Positions 33,214 to 41,821 of a stretch of DNA of 64,000 nucleotides are shown here, piece after piece (the stretch's first letter is position 1; each line of letters begins with the position of its first letter). Source of the DNA: Bacillota bacterium (lineage in GTDB: Bacteria; Bacillota; Clostridia; Clostridiales; Clostridiaceae); contig JAUZPI010000013.1 of assembly GCA_030706015.1 (NCBI GenBank), positions 1-64,000 of the forward strand, in the 5' to 3' direction. The translations under genes were made by a program, and so were the position numbers. The notes under the pieces were generated by a model that ran no database searches, was not told the origin of the DNA, and saw nothing but the letters and a program-made list of their open reading frames with translations.

Positions 33214-33618
33214 TTAGTTATAATGTTTAATTAATCTTTCTCTTTCTATTATCTCTTGCAGCTTTTTCTTTCTCAGCACCACTAAAGCAGGTATTAGGTA
33301 AACAATGCAAACAAGAAGCTTCAAATAACTATAATTATTAATTTCTCCTATAGCTGAACTTACTCCAAACATTCCTGAAGGTATCAAGGAACTAAAATCC
33401 ATAAAAGCATGAAGAAAAACAACTGCCCATATGTTTCTTGTTCTTAGGTATATGGCACAAAGCAGTGCTCCCATTACAGCTGCTCCAGCTGCTTGTATTA
33501 AAGCCGCTTTAACAGATACTCCGGCAAAAATGTTAGTTACATGGGCAAGTCCAAATAATATGCTAGCTACGGCAATAGAAGTATAAATTCCTTTTGCTGT
33601 CTTACTAAACCTATCTAC
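33214..33618 (-). pseudogene. CPBP-family intramembrane protease, 5'-truncated
   Basis: The frame is open from 33618 and reads TSIAVASILFGLAHVTN (CPBP motif with the conserved His) through WAVVFLHAFMDFSS (second conserved His) to a basic end. The N-terminal ~100-130 residues, including the EExxxR motif, are gone: the frame begins directly at the stop codon of the neighbouring TipAS-like gene, which suggests a deletion junction. The first ATG is at 33474, after the first His motif. CPBP proteins process prenyl or bacteriocin-related substrates; this copy should be inactive. Confidence 0.7.
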
Positions 33619-34025
33619 TCAGTTGTCCTATTTTTATAAAAGATTGTCATTATCTTTTTTATAAATTCTCTTTCCTCATCTGGTATCATATAAAATGATG
33701 GCTTTCTCTTATCAGGAATGGCATTAAAATTCTCCCAAGACTTCTTCATCCCTTCTCTTATATCAGCGTCTCCTTGAATATAACTGTTATTAATATCATA
33801 TAATAATCGGCCAACTGCTTGAGATTCTGAACTCGCTGGATCTGCCCCGGATTCAACTAATTTCTTCAGCTTTTCACGAAATAATATATACCTCTCATTA
33901 AAATTCTTTTGATTTTCTTCAGTCCATCCTCTCTCCGCCAGTTTCTGTAGAGCCTCTTTACTATAAGACTTTTTTGCAAGCTCCCTCATATATTCCCGCT
34001 GTTTAGTTGATAGATATTTATTCAA
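33615..34025 (-). CDS. Stand-alone TipAS-like antibiotic-recognition domain
   Basis: A 136-residue protein resembling the C-terminal TipAS domain of MerR-type thiopeptide-binding regulators: KLAERGWTEENQKNFNERY, KLVESGADPASSESQAVGRL, then GMKKSWENFNAIPDKRKPSF. TipAS proteins bind peptide antibiotics; the usual MerR DNA-binding domain is absent here. A TTG at 34025 with GGGGTG 8 bases upstream is the best start. It could be an immunity-type binder (as TipAS alone is expressed in Streptomyces) or a remnant; the 3' end abuts the truncated CPBP gene. Confidence 0.6.
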   Translation of the reverse strand: MNKYLSTKQREYMRELAKKSYSKEALQKLAERGWTEENQKNFNERYILFREKLKKLVESGADPASSESQAVGRLLYDINNSYIQGDADIREGMKKSWENFNAIPDKRKPSFYMIPDEEREFIKKIMTIFYKNRTTE

Positions 34026-34141
34026 GCTACACACCCCTTTCACATCATAACTATAGTGGCTGACGTTATATCGATCTCAATTTATGAGCACCTCTATTAA
34101 TAAGATTTTGTGGATAATTCTTATTATTTTTGCACAAGTTG

Positions 34142-35386
34142 TTAATTAAATTTTAAATCCAACATAGTAGAAAGATATCCTATCATGTCACGTTTTAAGT
34201 AATAGGTTACATTTCTTCTGCTGCTTCTGACAAATTGTATCTCACTGTTCTTGAAGGCTTTTCTTGTATTTAGGTCTAGATCGTAGAATAATACAAAGTC
34301 TAGTTCCCTATTGTTATTTCTTCTTTCTTTAGCAAACTTATGGGCTATACTATTAGGAAGTAATACCTTTTTCCCTAGTTTCTCTTCTACCTCAAACTTA
34401 ATGCTATTCTCAAAGGACTTTGACACTAGAGAGGTACATAAAAAAGCATCACTTGAATCTATATCGATAAAAAAGTCATAGGGACGTCCTACGAATCCAT
34501 ATGCTTTCATTATTGCCTTCATTTTTTCTTCCTTGGATACCCTTGGCCGCATTGCAGAAAAATAATCCACTTTTGCTATGTTGCTTAAAGGTTTTATTAC
34601 CACGCCTTCTTCTATGGATTCAATTACTGATAATTGATCTGTTTTTAATAGATTATTATACGCTTCTAAATTTATCTCTTTAAGCCTATCAGAAAATTTT
34701 TGTCCTTTTAGTTCCTCTACGTCACTAAAATACATGTCCATCTTTTCCAGGTCTCCAATAAAAATCCCAGTATGAGTCCAAAATCCCGATATTCCTAAGT
34801 TTGTGGCCTGCCAATCATTCCGCTTTAATAAGATATCTCCAGGCTCAAGGCTGGCTTTTATTTCTTTTAAGTCTGCATCTGTTATAAACTTTTCTTTTCG
34901 CTTTGTAAATTCTATATGAGAAATGCTCACCATTATATATTTCTGGACTGGAAAAATAGCTACATACATCATTTCTTTAGATTTTTCTTTTATTTCCTTC
35001 TTGTGCTTCTTAAGTTCCCAAAAGTTCATTAAGTGAGCCAATAAATACAGAAAATATTCCGCAAACTTGCTGCCATACTTAAAGGTTTTATACTTACTGT
35101 TTCTTGTACCCTTTATTGTAAATTCAACTTGCTTTAATGTTAGCAATGATAAAAATAACAGTACCAATATGAAAATAAATACTTGTATAGTCTTACTAAA
35201 CGGGATATAGTTATTTAACTTATATACTAGTACTAACATGATTATTAACTTTAACGCATGTACAATTAATAGCTTTCTCTCTAGGTGTAGAAAAAAAGCT
35301 TTAAAAATACGGGTACTATCCTTATAAAAAAAACAGATTACTAAAAATGCTGCTAAAAATTTTAGTGCTTCTCTTAAATATTCCAT
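34142..35386 (-). CDS. Membrane-anchored YiiX/YebB-like permuted papain-fold hydrolase
   Basis: A 414-residue protein. Residues ~1-90 contain three membrane helices; ~150-400 form a YiiX-like (permuted NlpC/P60) domain: GDILLKRNDW, the catalytic His in WTHTGIFIGD, and the Cys in DAFLCTSLVSKSF. YaeF/YiiX proteins are predicted amidases or acyltransferases acting on lipids or peptidoglycan. ATG 35386 is chosen because GGGGA is 8 bases before it. Upstream is the divergent MFS leader region. Substrate unknown. Confidence 0.75.
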   Translation of the reverse strand: MEYLREALKFLAAFLVICFFYKDSTRIFKAFFLHLERKLLIVHALKLIIMLVLVYKLNNYIPFSKTIQVFIFILVLLFLSLLTLKQVEFTIKGTRNSKYKTFKYGSKFAEYFLYLLAHLMNFWELKKHKKEIKEKSKEMMYVAIFPVQKYIMVSISHIEFTKRKEKFITDADLKEIKASLEPGDILLKRNDWQATNLGISGFWTHTGIFIGDLEKMDMYFSDVEELKGQKFSDRLKEINLEAYNNLLKTDQLSVIESIEEGVVIKPLSNIAKVDYFSAMRPRVSKEEKMKAIMKAYGFVGRPYDFFIDIDSSDAFLCTSLVSKSFENSIKFEVEEKLGKKVLLPNSIAHKFAKERRNNNRELDFVLFYDLDLNTRKAFKNSEIQFVRSSRRNVTYYLKRDMIGYLSTMLDLKFN

Positions 35387-35454
35387 AATCATTCCCCACT
35401 ATTTTATATTTTATATACTTAAGAACGATCTTGCTTACAACATAATGAAGTCTA

Positions 35455-35463
35455 TGTTATAAT
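35455..35463 (+). promoter_or_regulatory. Extended -10 promoter of the MFS drug exporter leader
   Basis: TGTTATAAT (TG-N-TATAAT, 35455-35463); predicted start near 35470, giving a ~180-base leader before the exporter gene. Confidence 0.6.
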
Positions 35464-35524
35464 AGTATCATATTCCATTACGTGTATCTACAGGTAATAA
35501 ACCACTAATAAAGGAGTGACATTT

Positions 35525-35566
35525 ATGAGATTGTGCATTGTTTTAGCTCCATGCAAAGTCATTTGA
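35525..35566 (+). CDS. Leader peptide of the MFS exporter (13 aa)
   Basis: ATG 35525, 8 bases after AAAGGAG, encodes MRLCIVLAPCKVI and a TGA. It is short, has its own SD, and its final codons form the 5' arms of two alternative hairpins. This is the architecture of ribosome-stalling leader peptides that induce macrolide, lincosamide or phenicol resistance genes. The sequence itself matches no leader I can name with certainty. Confidence 0.7.
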   Translation: MRLCIVLAPCKVI

Positions 35567-35624
35567 AATAGAGATTGCATGGAGTAATAATCTATTCCAT
35601 TTTGACTTTGCAGCTTTGATTATT
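35547..35624 (+). promoter_or_regulatory. Attenuator with two mutually exclusive hairpins
   Basis: Hairpin A pairs CTCCATGCAA (35547-35556) with TTGCATGGAG (35575-35584), 10 bp. Hairpin B pairs GCAAAGTCA (35553-35561) with TGACTTTGC (35603-35611), extended by AATAGA/TCTATT. They share GCAA, so only one can form. A further AATAATC/GATTATT pair (35587-35593, 35618-35624) overlaps B. There is no T-run after B, so the control may be translational rather than by termination. Confidence 0.65.
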
Positions 35625-35650
35625 AAACATAATTAAGGAGTAGAGTTAAA

Positions 35651-36934
35651 ATGAAAAATTTAAAACTAAAAAATTTCTATATATTACAACTAGGACAATT
35701 TATTTCTCAATTCGGCAGTAAGATGACCAGCTGGGCACTTGTTTTATGGGCGTATGAACAAAGCGGCTCTGTATTATCTACATCAACTTTAACTATTTGC
35801 TCATTGCTTCCATCTGTATTACTTAGCTTCTTTGCAGGCAGTTTTATTGATGGCTGGAACAAAAAGAAAGTAATGCTGATATCTAATATGATTGAAATAG
35901 CTTGTTCAATACTCACATTAACCTTGTTATTTTCTAATCAGTTAAATATTAGTTTCTTATGTTTAATAAACATTATTTTAGGTGTGACTTATGCCTTTCA
36001 GGCTCCTGCTTTAAGTGTAGCAATCACACTAATAGTTCCAAGGGAGTACTATACCAAAACAAGCGGGCTGCGTTCTTTCTCAGATTCCTTTAATACCACC
36101 TTTGCTCCCCTTGTTGCTGCCTTCTTGTATGCCTTATTAGGGATGAGACTAATTTTAATCGTTGACTTTTTTACCTTTATATTTGCAGCTATATCCTTAG
36201 TAGTTTTTGTGCATATACCAAGGGATATTACAAAAAATCAAACTAATCAGGAAAGCTTTGTTTCAAACTGCAAACAAGGTATGTGTTATATCGCAGCTAG
36301 GAAAGATATTTTTCATCTTATTGTTTTTATGGGTTTTGTGAATTTAATTGCAGCCATATACAGCTGCAACCTAGTTCCTATGGTTTTATCAAGAAGCGAT
36401 AACAACAAATTTCAGCTTGGTATTGTCAGCGGTACTATTGGTATTGCTGGCATTATAGGAAGTGTTTTAGTGACACTAACTAAACAGCCAGACAAAAGAG
36501 TGCCAGTTATTATAAACACAATGCTGTTTTCCTTTTTAATCTGCAATAATATGCTGGGAATATGCCGTAATTATTACCTTTGGACACTAGCAGTTTTTCT
36601 TGGAAATTGCTCGGTACCATTTTTAACAGCTAATGTGGAATACCTAATGAGGACAAAAATTCCTTTAGAGATGCAGGGACGAGTTTTTTCTGCCAGAAAC
36701 ACCCTACAATACACCTCTATACCTGTAGGTTATATGCTAGGCGGTATTCTGACGGATAAAATATTTCAGCCCTTTATGAACACCACCTCCTCTCTTCAAC
36801 AATTCTGCTCTTATATTGTTGGGAACGGAAAAGGAGCAGGCAGTGCTTTAGTATACATTTTAATTGCCTTCATAGGAGTTGCTGGATGCTGCTTCTTCAA
36901 ATTTGACAAGCATATGAAATTATTAGATGAGTAA
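35651..36934 (+). CDS. MFS drug exporter (MefA/MFS_3-like)
   Basis: A 427-residue, 12-helix major facilitator of the macrolide-efflux-like group. Recognition: FYILQLGQFISQFGSKMTSW at the N-terminus, the loop 2-3 signature FIDGWNKKKVMLISN, TYAFQAPALSVAITLIVP, and the late motif EMQGRVFSARNTLQY. Mef-type pumps export macrolides and related drugs; the actual substrate is not provable here. SD AAGGAG is 10 bases before the ATG. The upstream leader peptide and hairpins predict induction by a ribosome-targeting antibiotic. A terminator follows at 36990. Confidence 0.85.
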   Translation: MKNLKLKNFYILQLGQFISQFGSKMTSWALVLWAYEQSGSVLSTSTLTICSLLPSVLLSFFAGSFIDGWNKKKVMLISNMIEIACSILTLTLLFSNQLNISFLCLINIILGVTYAFQAPALSVAITLIVPREYYTKTSGLRSFSDSFNTTFAPLVAAFLYALLGMRLILIVDFFTFIFAAISLVVFVHIPRDITKNQTNQESFVSNCKQGMCYIAARKDIFHLIVFMGFVNLIAAIYSCNLVPMVLSRSDNNKFQLGIVSGTIGIAGIIGSVLVTLTKQPDKRVPVIINTMLFSFLICNNMLGICRNYYLWTLAVFLGNCSVPFLTANVEYLMRTKIPLEMQGRVFSARNTLQYTSIPVGYMLGGILTDKIFQPFMNTTSSLQQFCSYIVGNGKGAGSALVYILIAFIGVAGCCFFKFDKHMKLLDE

Positions 36935-36988
36935 AAACATAGTTAATGATGATATTTCAATAATAGGCTAAGCTATAACTTTGTTTAT

Positions 36989-37019
36989 AAAAGGGAAGTC
37001 ATTTTCAGACTTCCCTATA
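36989..37019. terminator. Bidirectional terminator between the MFS exporter and the DUF6270-like gene
   Basis: AAGGGAAGTC...GACTTCCCT, ~9-bp stem with a 7-base loop, AT-rich on both sides. Confidence 0.75.
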
Positions 37020-37038
37020 CTTAGTTATATCATTGTAC

Positions 37039-38223
37039 TCATTGACCTTTTATAAAGCTTACTGCCGCTTCATAAGCTTTGACTCTCTTAACAGTGAAAT
37101 ACTTCATAAATTCTTTGGTCCACATGTCCATTTCTTCTTCAATTTCATTTACTTCATTCATGATAAATATAACAGTTTTACAATCTGTTTTTGACATAGC
37201 TGGAAGCAGCACTGAGAAGCCCCACTCCACATCCTCTTTCTCATCTTCAAATCCACTTCTTGCATCCACAACAAAATTACTATTTGGATATTTCTTAAGT
37301 AATTCATACGCAAAGGTGGTAGGATTTCTATAGTCATCATAGCAGCTGAATTTTTTCCATGCAAGAAATACTATATTATCTTCTGATATATACTTTACAT
37401 TGCAAAATTCCGAATCAAATTCATCTTTCTCTATAACCTTTTCCTTTCTTACTAAGTTTAATATTTTATCACCCATGTCCTCATAGAATGAATCCTGATA
37501 ATGAACAGGAAATACCCCCCACTTGTGATTTTTGTAGCCCAAATTATTCTCAGGGGCTTCTAATAAAGTATACTGTTTGTCCTTGGAAGCCTTATTATCA
37601 AGAATCTGCTTCATTATTTTATTAACTCTTGAAAGTCTAGCATTCATCCTTGCAATTTCCTCTTGATTATCATATTTTGTGATGCTGCCTTCATTATCAA
37701 CCATTTCTGCTGAATAGTAGGACTCAATTAAAATAACCCTATCAATAGAAAACCTTTTTAGCAAAACATCAACGCATTTCTCAAAATTAATATATACTTC
37801 TTCATCTGTGAAATCATCAATACTAGTTAATTTATAGTTTTTTGCTTTATCTTCAAGATAGTGCTCATAAAAATTATCAAAATGACCAGATTTAACATCT
37901 AAATAATTCTTACCATCAACTTCAAATTGAGCAAATTGAAATCTCTCCTCAATCATATCCATAACCAGCCAATCAGCATCTACTTCCCTGATTTCATCCA
38001 ATATAGACTTATTAACTTCATTAACCATCATCTTTATTTCCCATGGATGATCCTTCAACTTTTCTAAATCAATATCTTCATATTTTACAGGATAACCTTC
38101 CATTGGCGATAGAAACAAGGACTGTCTTTGAATATTTTTTACAACGTCAAATTCCTCTTTTGCTGTATGATTGAATATATCTCTGCATACACATGATCCT
38201 AATGTAAAAACCTTAATGCTCAT
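37039..38223 (-). CDS. DUF6270-like (SGNH-type) protein with a C-terminal extra domain
   Basis: A 394-residue protein. It begins IKVFTLGSCVCRDIFN, the GSC-x-RD opening typical of the DUF6270 family, which has an SGNH-hydrolase-like fold and often accompanies surface polysaccharide genes. Residues ~1-255 form this domain (later motif NNLGYKNHKWGVFPVHYQDS). Residues ~265-394 are a separate alpha/beta region (VFLAWKKFSCYDDY, FVVDARSGFEDEKED) that I do not recognise. ATG 38223 follows GGGGGGAAAA by 6 bases. A single repeat unit of the 97-bp family lies directly upstream. No glycan genes are adjacent. Confidence 0.7.
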   Translation of the reverse strand: MSIKVFTLGSCVCRDIFNHTAKEEFDVVKNIQRQSLFLSPMEGYPVKYEDIDLEKLKDHPWEIKMMVNEVNKSILDEIREVDADWLVMDMIEERFQFAQFEVDGKNYLDVKSGHFDNFYEHYLEDKAKNYKLTSIDDFTDEEVYINFEKCVDVLLKRFSIDRVILIESYYSAEMVDNEGSITKYDNQEEIARMNARLSRVNKIMKQILDNKASKDKQYTLLEAPENNLGYKNHKWGVFPVHYQDSFYEDMGDKILNLVRKEKVIEKDEFDSEFCNVKYISEDNIVFLAWKKFSCYDDYRNPTTFAYELLKKYPNSNFVVDARSGFEDEKEDVEWGFSVLLPAMSKTDCKTVIFIMNEVNEIEEEMDMWTKEFMKYFTVKRVKAYEAAVSFIKGQ

Positions 38224-38280
38224 AAATTTTCCCCCCATTGTTTATTATTCTTTTTTACTCATCAATATCTGGTTTATCAG

Positions 38281-38372
38281 TACACAAATAACCTCTCCCA
38301 ATCTCAGATTGGGCTTACATTCATTAAGCAGTTTAGAGAATGCGGTAATTAATGGTGATATATGTTTGCTAG
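38281..38372 (-). repeat. Single unit of the structured repeat family (minus orientation)
   Basis: Reverse strand reads the core CTTAATGAATG, the stem CCCAATC-TGA-GATTGGG (38295-38312) and GAGAGGTTATTTGTGTA. It is the only isolated copy in the window, the only one on this strand, and it lies 30 kb from the arrays. It points toward the DUF6270-like gene, 60 bases upstream of its start. Confidence 0.8.
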
Positions 38373-38535
38373 ATTATACTTACCTAATACCCTTTAATGA
38401 TTATTATTCATGCTACTTTACCTCTTTATATATGTCTCCTTATTATTCTAGTATAGGTCAATTATAACATAAATTATCATAATATTACTGCTTTAAGACT
38501 TTATTGTCCGTTACATGAAATCCACATAATTAGCA

Positions 38536-38778
38536 TTACATACAAATTTTTATATTCACAAGATTTATCATCATAACTCTTCTTGAAACAAAATAAGAAA
38601 GAGAGCCGCCGCCTTTGTCTTGGCTTGGTTCTCCTCCATTATTTAGGTACATTACTAAGTTATCATTTATATTAAGCTCTAATGAATCTATATCTCTATC
38701 TTTGTTAATAGTTATTTTTGAGATTAACATATGAAGTAATCTCTTCTGCTGTTCTCTTGTAGTTTGCTCTGACAGCAT
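38536..38778 (-). pseudogene. Large serine recombinase, C-terminal fragment
   Basis: The frame reads REQQKRLLHMLISKITINKD and IDSLELNINDNLVMYLNN, matching the extreme C-terminal region common to clostridial phage/transposon serine recombinases. The catalytic N-terminal ~450 residues and zinc domain are absent, and upstream sequence has no continuation. It marks an old integrative element. Start codon not meaningful. Confidence 0.6.
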
Positions 38779-38871
38779 TTTATCAAAGCTTGAAAGTATA
38801 TATTTTAATTTCTAAGTTAATTATTGAGATAAAATTTCTTGGTATTCACATAGAAATTGATAGCAAAGAGA

Positions 38872-38912
38872 AAAAGCACTCCATCCGACCAAGAATAGTT
38901 GTGCTTTTTCAT
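38872..38912 (-). terminator. Terminator after glgB
   Basis: Reverse strand AAAAAGCACAAC...GTGCTTTTTC, 22 bases beyond the glgB stop. Confidence 0.75.
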
Positions 38913-38933
38913 ATGATTATATTTTCACTTAAA

Positions 38934-40733
38934 TTAATCTAATATCTCAAATAGAATACCACTATACTTTGGCATTTCCATAGTTAATTTAACATGTCCG
39001 TTACTATCGCCAATTTTGTAGAATTCAGTTTTCTCTGAAACTGTACCACTATAGCGTTCCCAATTGCTGTGAAGTATTACTCTAACTTTCTGTCCTTCCT
39101 TTAATGGTATGCTGTAATTTTCACAATACCTGTCTCCAAAATTGAAAACTGCTAGCAGAGTCTGGTTTTCTGCATATCGTCCTACAGCATAAATACATTT
39201 ATTATTTTCATGGCAATCTACCCATCTGAAATTATCCAGATTGTAATCATCATGCATTGCTTCATAATCTCTATAAATCTCGTTTAATCTGATTATATAT
39301 TGATGATAGGAATTATGAATAGGGTATTTAAGAATCTCCCAATCCTGTTCCCTTCTTTCATCCCATTCTCTTAGATGGCCTACCTCATTTCCCATGAAGT
39401 TAAGCTTCTTACCTGGATGCATCATCATATATAGATACATTGCTCTTGCCTGTGAGAATTTACCCTCGTAGTCTCCATTCATTTTCTGAAGGATAGTTGC
39501 CTTTCCATGAACCACCTCATCATGGGAAAGTGCTAAAAGATATCTCTCGTTATAAAAATAGAGCATGGAAAAGGTTAATTTATGACTGTCTTTTGGGCGA
39601 TATTCTGGTGCAGTTTGGAAATATTCTAAGGTATCATGCATCCATCCTAAATCCCATTTATAATCAAATCCCAATCCATTCTCTGCAACTGGCTTAGTAA
39701 CTCCTTTGTAGTTGGAGGAGTCTTCTGCAATGAGCATAGCTGTAGGATGTATTTTTTTCAGTCCTTCATTCATTGTTTTAAGAAATTCTATTGTCTGACC
39801 ATTTTGTCCTCTTCTTTCATCTCCCTGCCAATAAATAAGACGACTTACTGCATCCATTCTTAAACCATCAAAGTGGAATTCCTCAAGCCAATAGTTAGCT
39901 GCAGACTGCATAAAGCATCTAGTTTCTCCTCTTGAATACATAAAATTATGGCTGCCCCATTCACTGTTGCCTACAGCCTCATGAGGATATTCATATAAGC
40001 AAGTGCCATCATACTTTCTTAGTGCGTATGCATCCACAGCAAAATGAACTGGTACAAAATCTAAAATAACACCTATTCCCGCTTGATGTAGCTTGTCTAT
40101 CATTTCTTTCAGCTGATTAGGTGTGCCATATCTTGAGGTTGGAGCAAAAAATCCAGTGTTCTGATAACCCCAGGATTGATCACAAGGATGTTCTGATAAT
40201 GGCATAATTTCAATATGTGTATATCCATTTTCCTTAATATAATCAATTAATAAATCTGCAATTTCAGAATAGGAGTACCATCCATCTTCCTCTTCTGATT
40301 TCTTTTTCCAAGATCCTAAATGAAGTTCATATATATTAAGCGGCTTATCATAGTTAACGCTGCGGTTGTCCATCCATTTATCATCATTAAAAGAATATGC
40401 TTTCAAATCTGTGATGATGGAACAGGCACCTGGTCTTAATTCCATAAAAAATCCATATGGATCACAATGTTCCTGTTTATTTCCATCATTTGAATAAATA
40501 CAATACTTATACATCATACCGTAATCTGCTGGAATTCCACTTACGGAAAAAACACCGCTTTTGAATTCCTGATGCATAGTCTCTTCTTCCCAATTATTAA
40601 ATTCCCCTGTTACTGTAACCTTTTTAGCTCCTGGTGCATAAGTACGGAAGGTAAATCCGTTCTCATCCCTATGTGCTCCAAAAAACTCATAGGCATCAAA
40701 TGACTTTCCAGCATAAAAATCTTGAAGTTTCAT
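38934..40733 (-). CDS. glgB: 1,4-alpha-glucan branching enzyme
   Basis: A 599-residue GH13 branching enzyme that adds alpha-1,6 branches to glycogen. N-terminal CBM48-like domain (~15-100: YEFFGAHRDENGFTFRTYAP), catalytic barrel with nucleophile Asp in GLRMDAVSRLIYW, acid Glu in LIAEDSSNY and Asp in ALSHDEVVHGKA, then a C-terminal beta domain. It is shorter than E. coli GlgB because it lacks the first N1 module, as in many Firmicutes. An ATG start is preceded by AGGGGAGATGAC. Other glg genes are not adjacent; malQ at 13.8 kb is the only functional partner visible. Confidence 0.95.
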   Translation of the reverse strand: MKLQDFYAGKSFDAYEFFGAHRDENGFTFRTYAPGAKKVTVTGEFNNWEEETMHQEFKSGVFSVSGIPADYGMMYKYCIYSNDGNKQEHCDPYGFFMELRPGACSIITDLKAYSFNDDKWMDNRSVNYDKPLNIYELHLGSWKKKSEEEDGWYSYSEIADLLIDYIKENGYTHIEIMPLSEHPCDQSWGYQNTGFFAPTSRYGTPNQLKEMIDKLHQAGIGVILDFVPVHFAVDAYALRKYDGTCLYEYPHEAVGNSEWGSHNFMYSRGETRCFMQSAANYWLEEFHFDGLRMDAVSRLIYWQGDERRGQNGQTIEFLKTMNEGLKKIHPTAMLIAEDSSNYKGVTKPVAENGLGFDYKWDLGWMHDTLEYFQTAPEYRPKDSHKLTFSMLYFYNERYLLALSHDEVVHGKATILQKMNGDYEGKFSQARAMYLYMMMHPGKKLNFMGNEVGHLREWDERREQDWEILKYPIHNSYHQYIIRLNEIYRDYEAMHDDYNLDNFRWVDCHENNKCIYAVGRYAENQTLLAVFNFGDRYCENYSIPLKEGQKVRVILHSNWERYSGTVSEKTEFYKIGDSNGHVKLTMEMPKYSGILFEILD

Positions 40734-40851
40734 ATGTCATCTCCCCTTTGTGTTTTATATCTAGTTTATCTTTATTTTAATTGTTCCCTTGGTAATTATA
40801 CCATATAATTGAAGCCAGTTCATCAGAATTAATAAGTACATATATGTATAT

Positions 40852-41793
40852 TTATATTGTATTGGAAGATAATCTTTTGGCTATTTGCTCTATATGAGTA
40901 TTGTCAGTACCGCAGCAGCCGCCAAAGATTTTAGGTGTAAAATAATTATATAAATCCATCATATCACAAGCAAGACTAACAGCATCTGAAGTCTTCAAAG
41001 CACAGCAATTATCCAATTCTTCTGGTGGTAATGTGGAGGTGTTAGCCTGTATTCCTCGGAAGCGTTCCTTAATTAATTTTGTTTCATTGAAAGGATAAGA
41101 TAATGCCCTTTTCAAAATTATTGGATGAACACAATTTGTCATATAACAAATCGGTTTTCGTGCAGTAGCATTATCTATGCTTAAAATAGCATCATTAATA
41201 GTAGTTCCATCTATAAGTCTTCCATTATCCCTAATCATAAAGCTAATAATATAGGGCAATCCTGTGCTCTCCATAGCCTTTGCCATACCAATAGCCTCAG
41301 ATACCGCCGGCATAATGCCTGCAAATAAGAAGTCCACTCCAGCATCTTTAAATAAATTTGCCTGCCATGAATGAAATTCTTGTGAATCTTCTATAGCTAA
41401 AATCTCTACTGCCTCATATGCATCTCCCTTGCAGCCCATTAGCCCTCCAATATACATATTAATATCTGCGCTGTTCTTCATTTGCTGCAAAAAGCGTACA
41501 TTATCTTCAATGATTTTTTCGTTAAAACCAGATTGTTTAACACGCTCTTTATTTGCTCTTCTAGTTGGAGTGGTTGCAATAAAGGGTAGATTGTATTCTT
41601 TAGCTATTTTCATATATCCTTCAAAAATACTTTGCATAGCTTGTCTGGATTTTTTATCATAAATTAAGCCAGCCATTGCAACCTTATCATCAAATACAAT
41701 ATTATATTCTCGTTTAAGTCTCTCCCCTAAAGCACCCTCCATCAAAATTGCTGAATATGTATTAAAGCAAGTTTCAAAATCCACAGCTATCAC
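40852..41793 (-). CDS. Homocysteine S-methyltransferase-family protein
   Basis: A 313-residue (beta/alpha)8 zinc enzyme family that methylates homocysteine from S-methylmethionine or betaine-type donors. Zinc cysteines are in MTNCVHP and FGGCCGTDN. The opening AILMEGALGERLKREYNI is a variant of the family's DGGxxTxL start. Several positions differ from classic MmuM, so the acceptor or donor may differ. The stop of the downstream-reading neighbour (hydrolase at 41822) is 28 bases upstream, suggesting cotranscription. Confidence 0.82.
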   Translation of the reverse strand: MIAVDFETCFNTYSAILMEGALGERLKREYNIVFDDKVAMAGLIYDKKSRQAMQSIFEGYMKIAKEYNLPFIATTPTRRANKERVKQSGFNEKIIEDNVRFLQQMKNSADINMYIGGLMGCKGDAYEAVEILAIEDSQEFHSWQANLFKDAGVDFLFAGIMPAVSEAIGMAKAMESTGLPYIISFMIRDNGRLIDGTTINDAILSIDNATARKPICYMTNCVHPIILKRALSYPFNETKLIKERFRGIQANTSTLPPEELDNCCALKTSDAVSLACDMMDLYNYFTPKIFGGCCGTDNTHIEQIAKRLSSNTI

Positions 41794-41821
41794 CTGTCCT
41801 CTTATTAATATGTTTTTTCTA

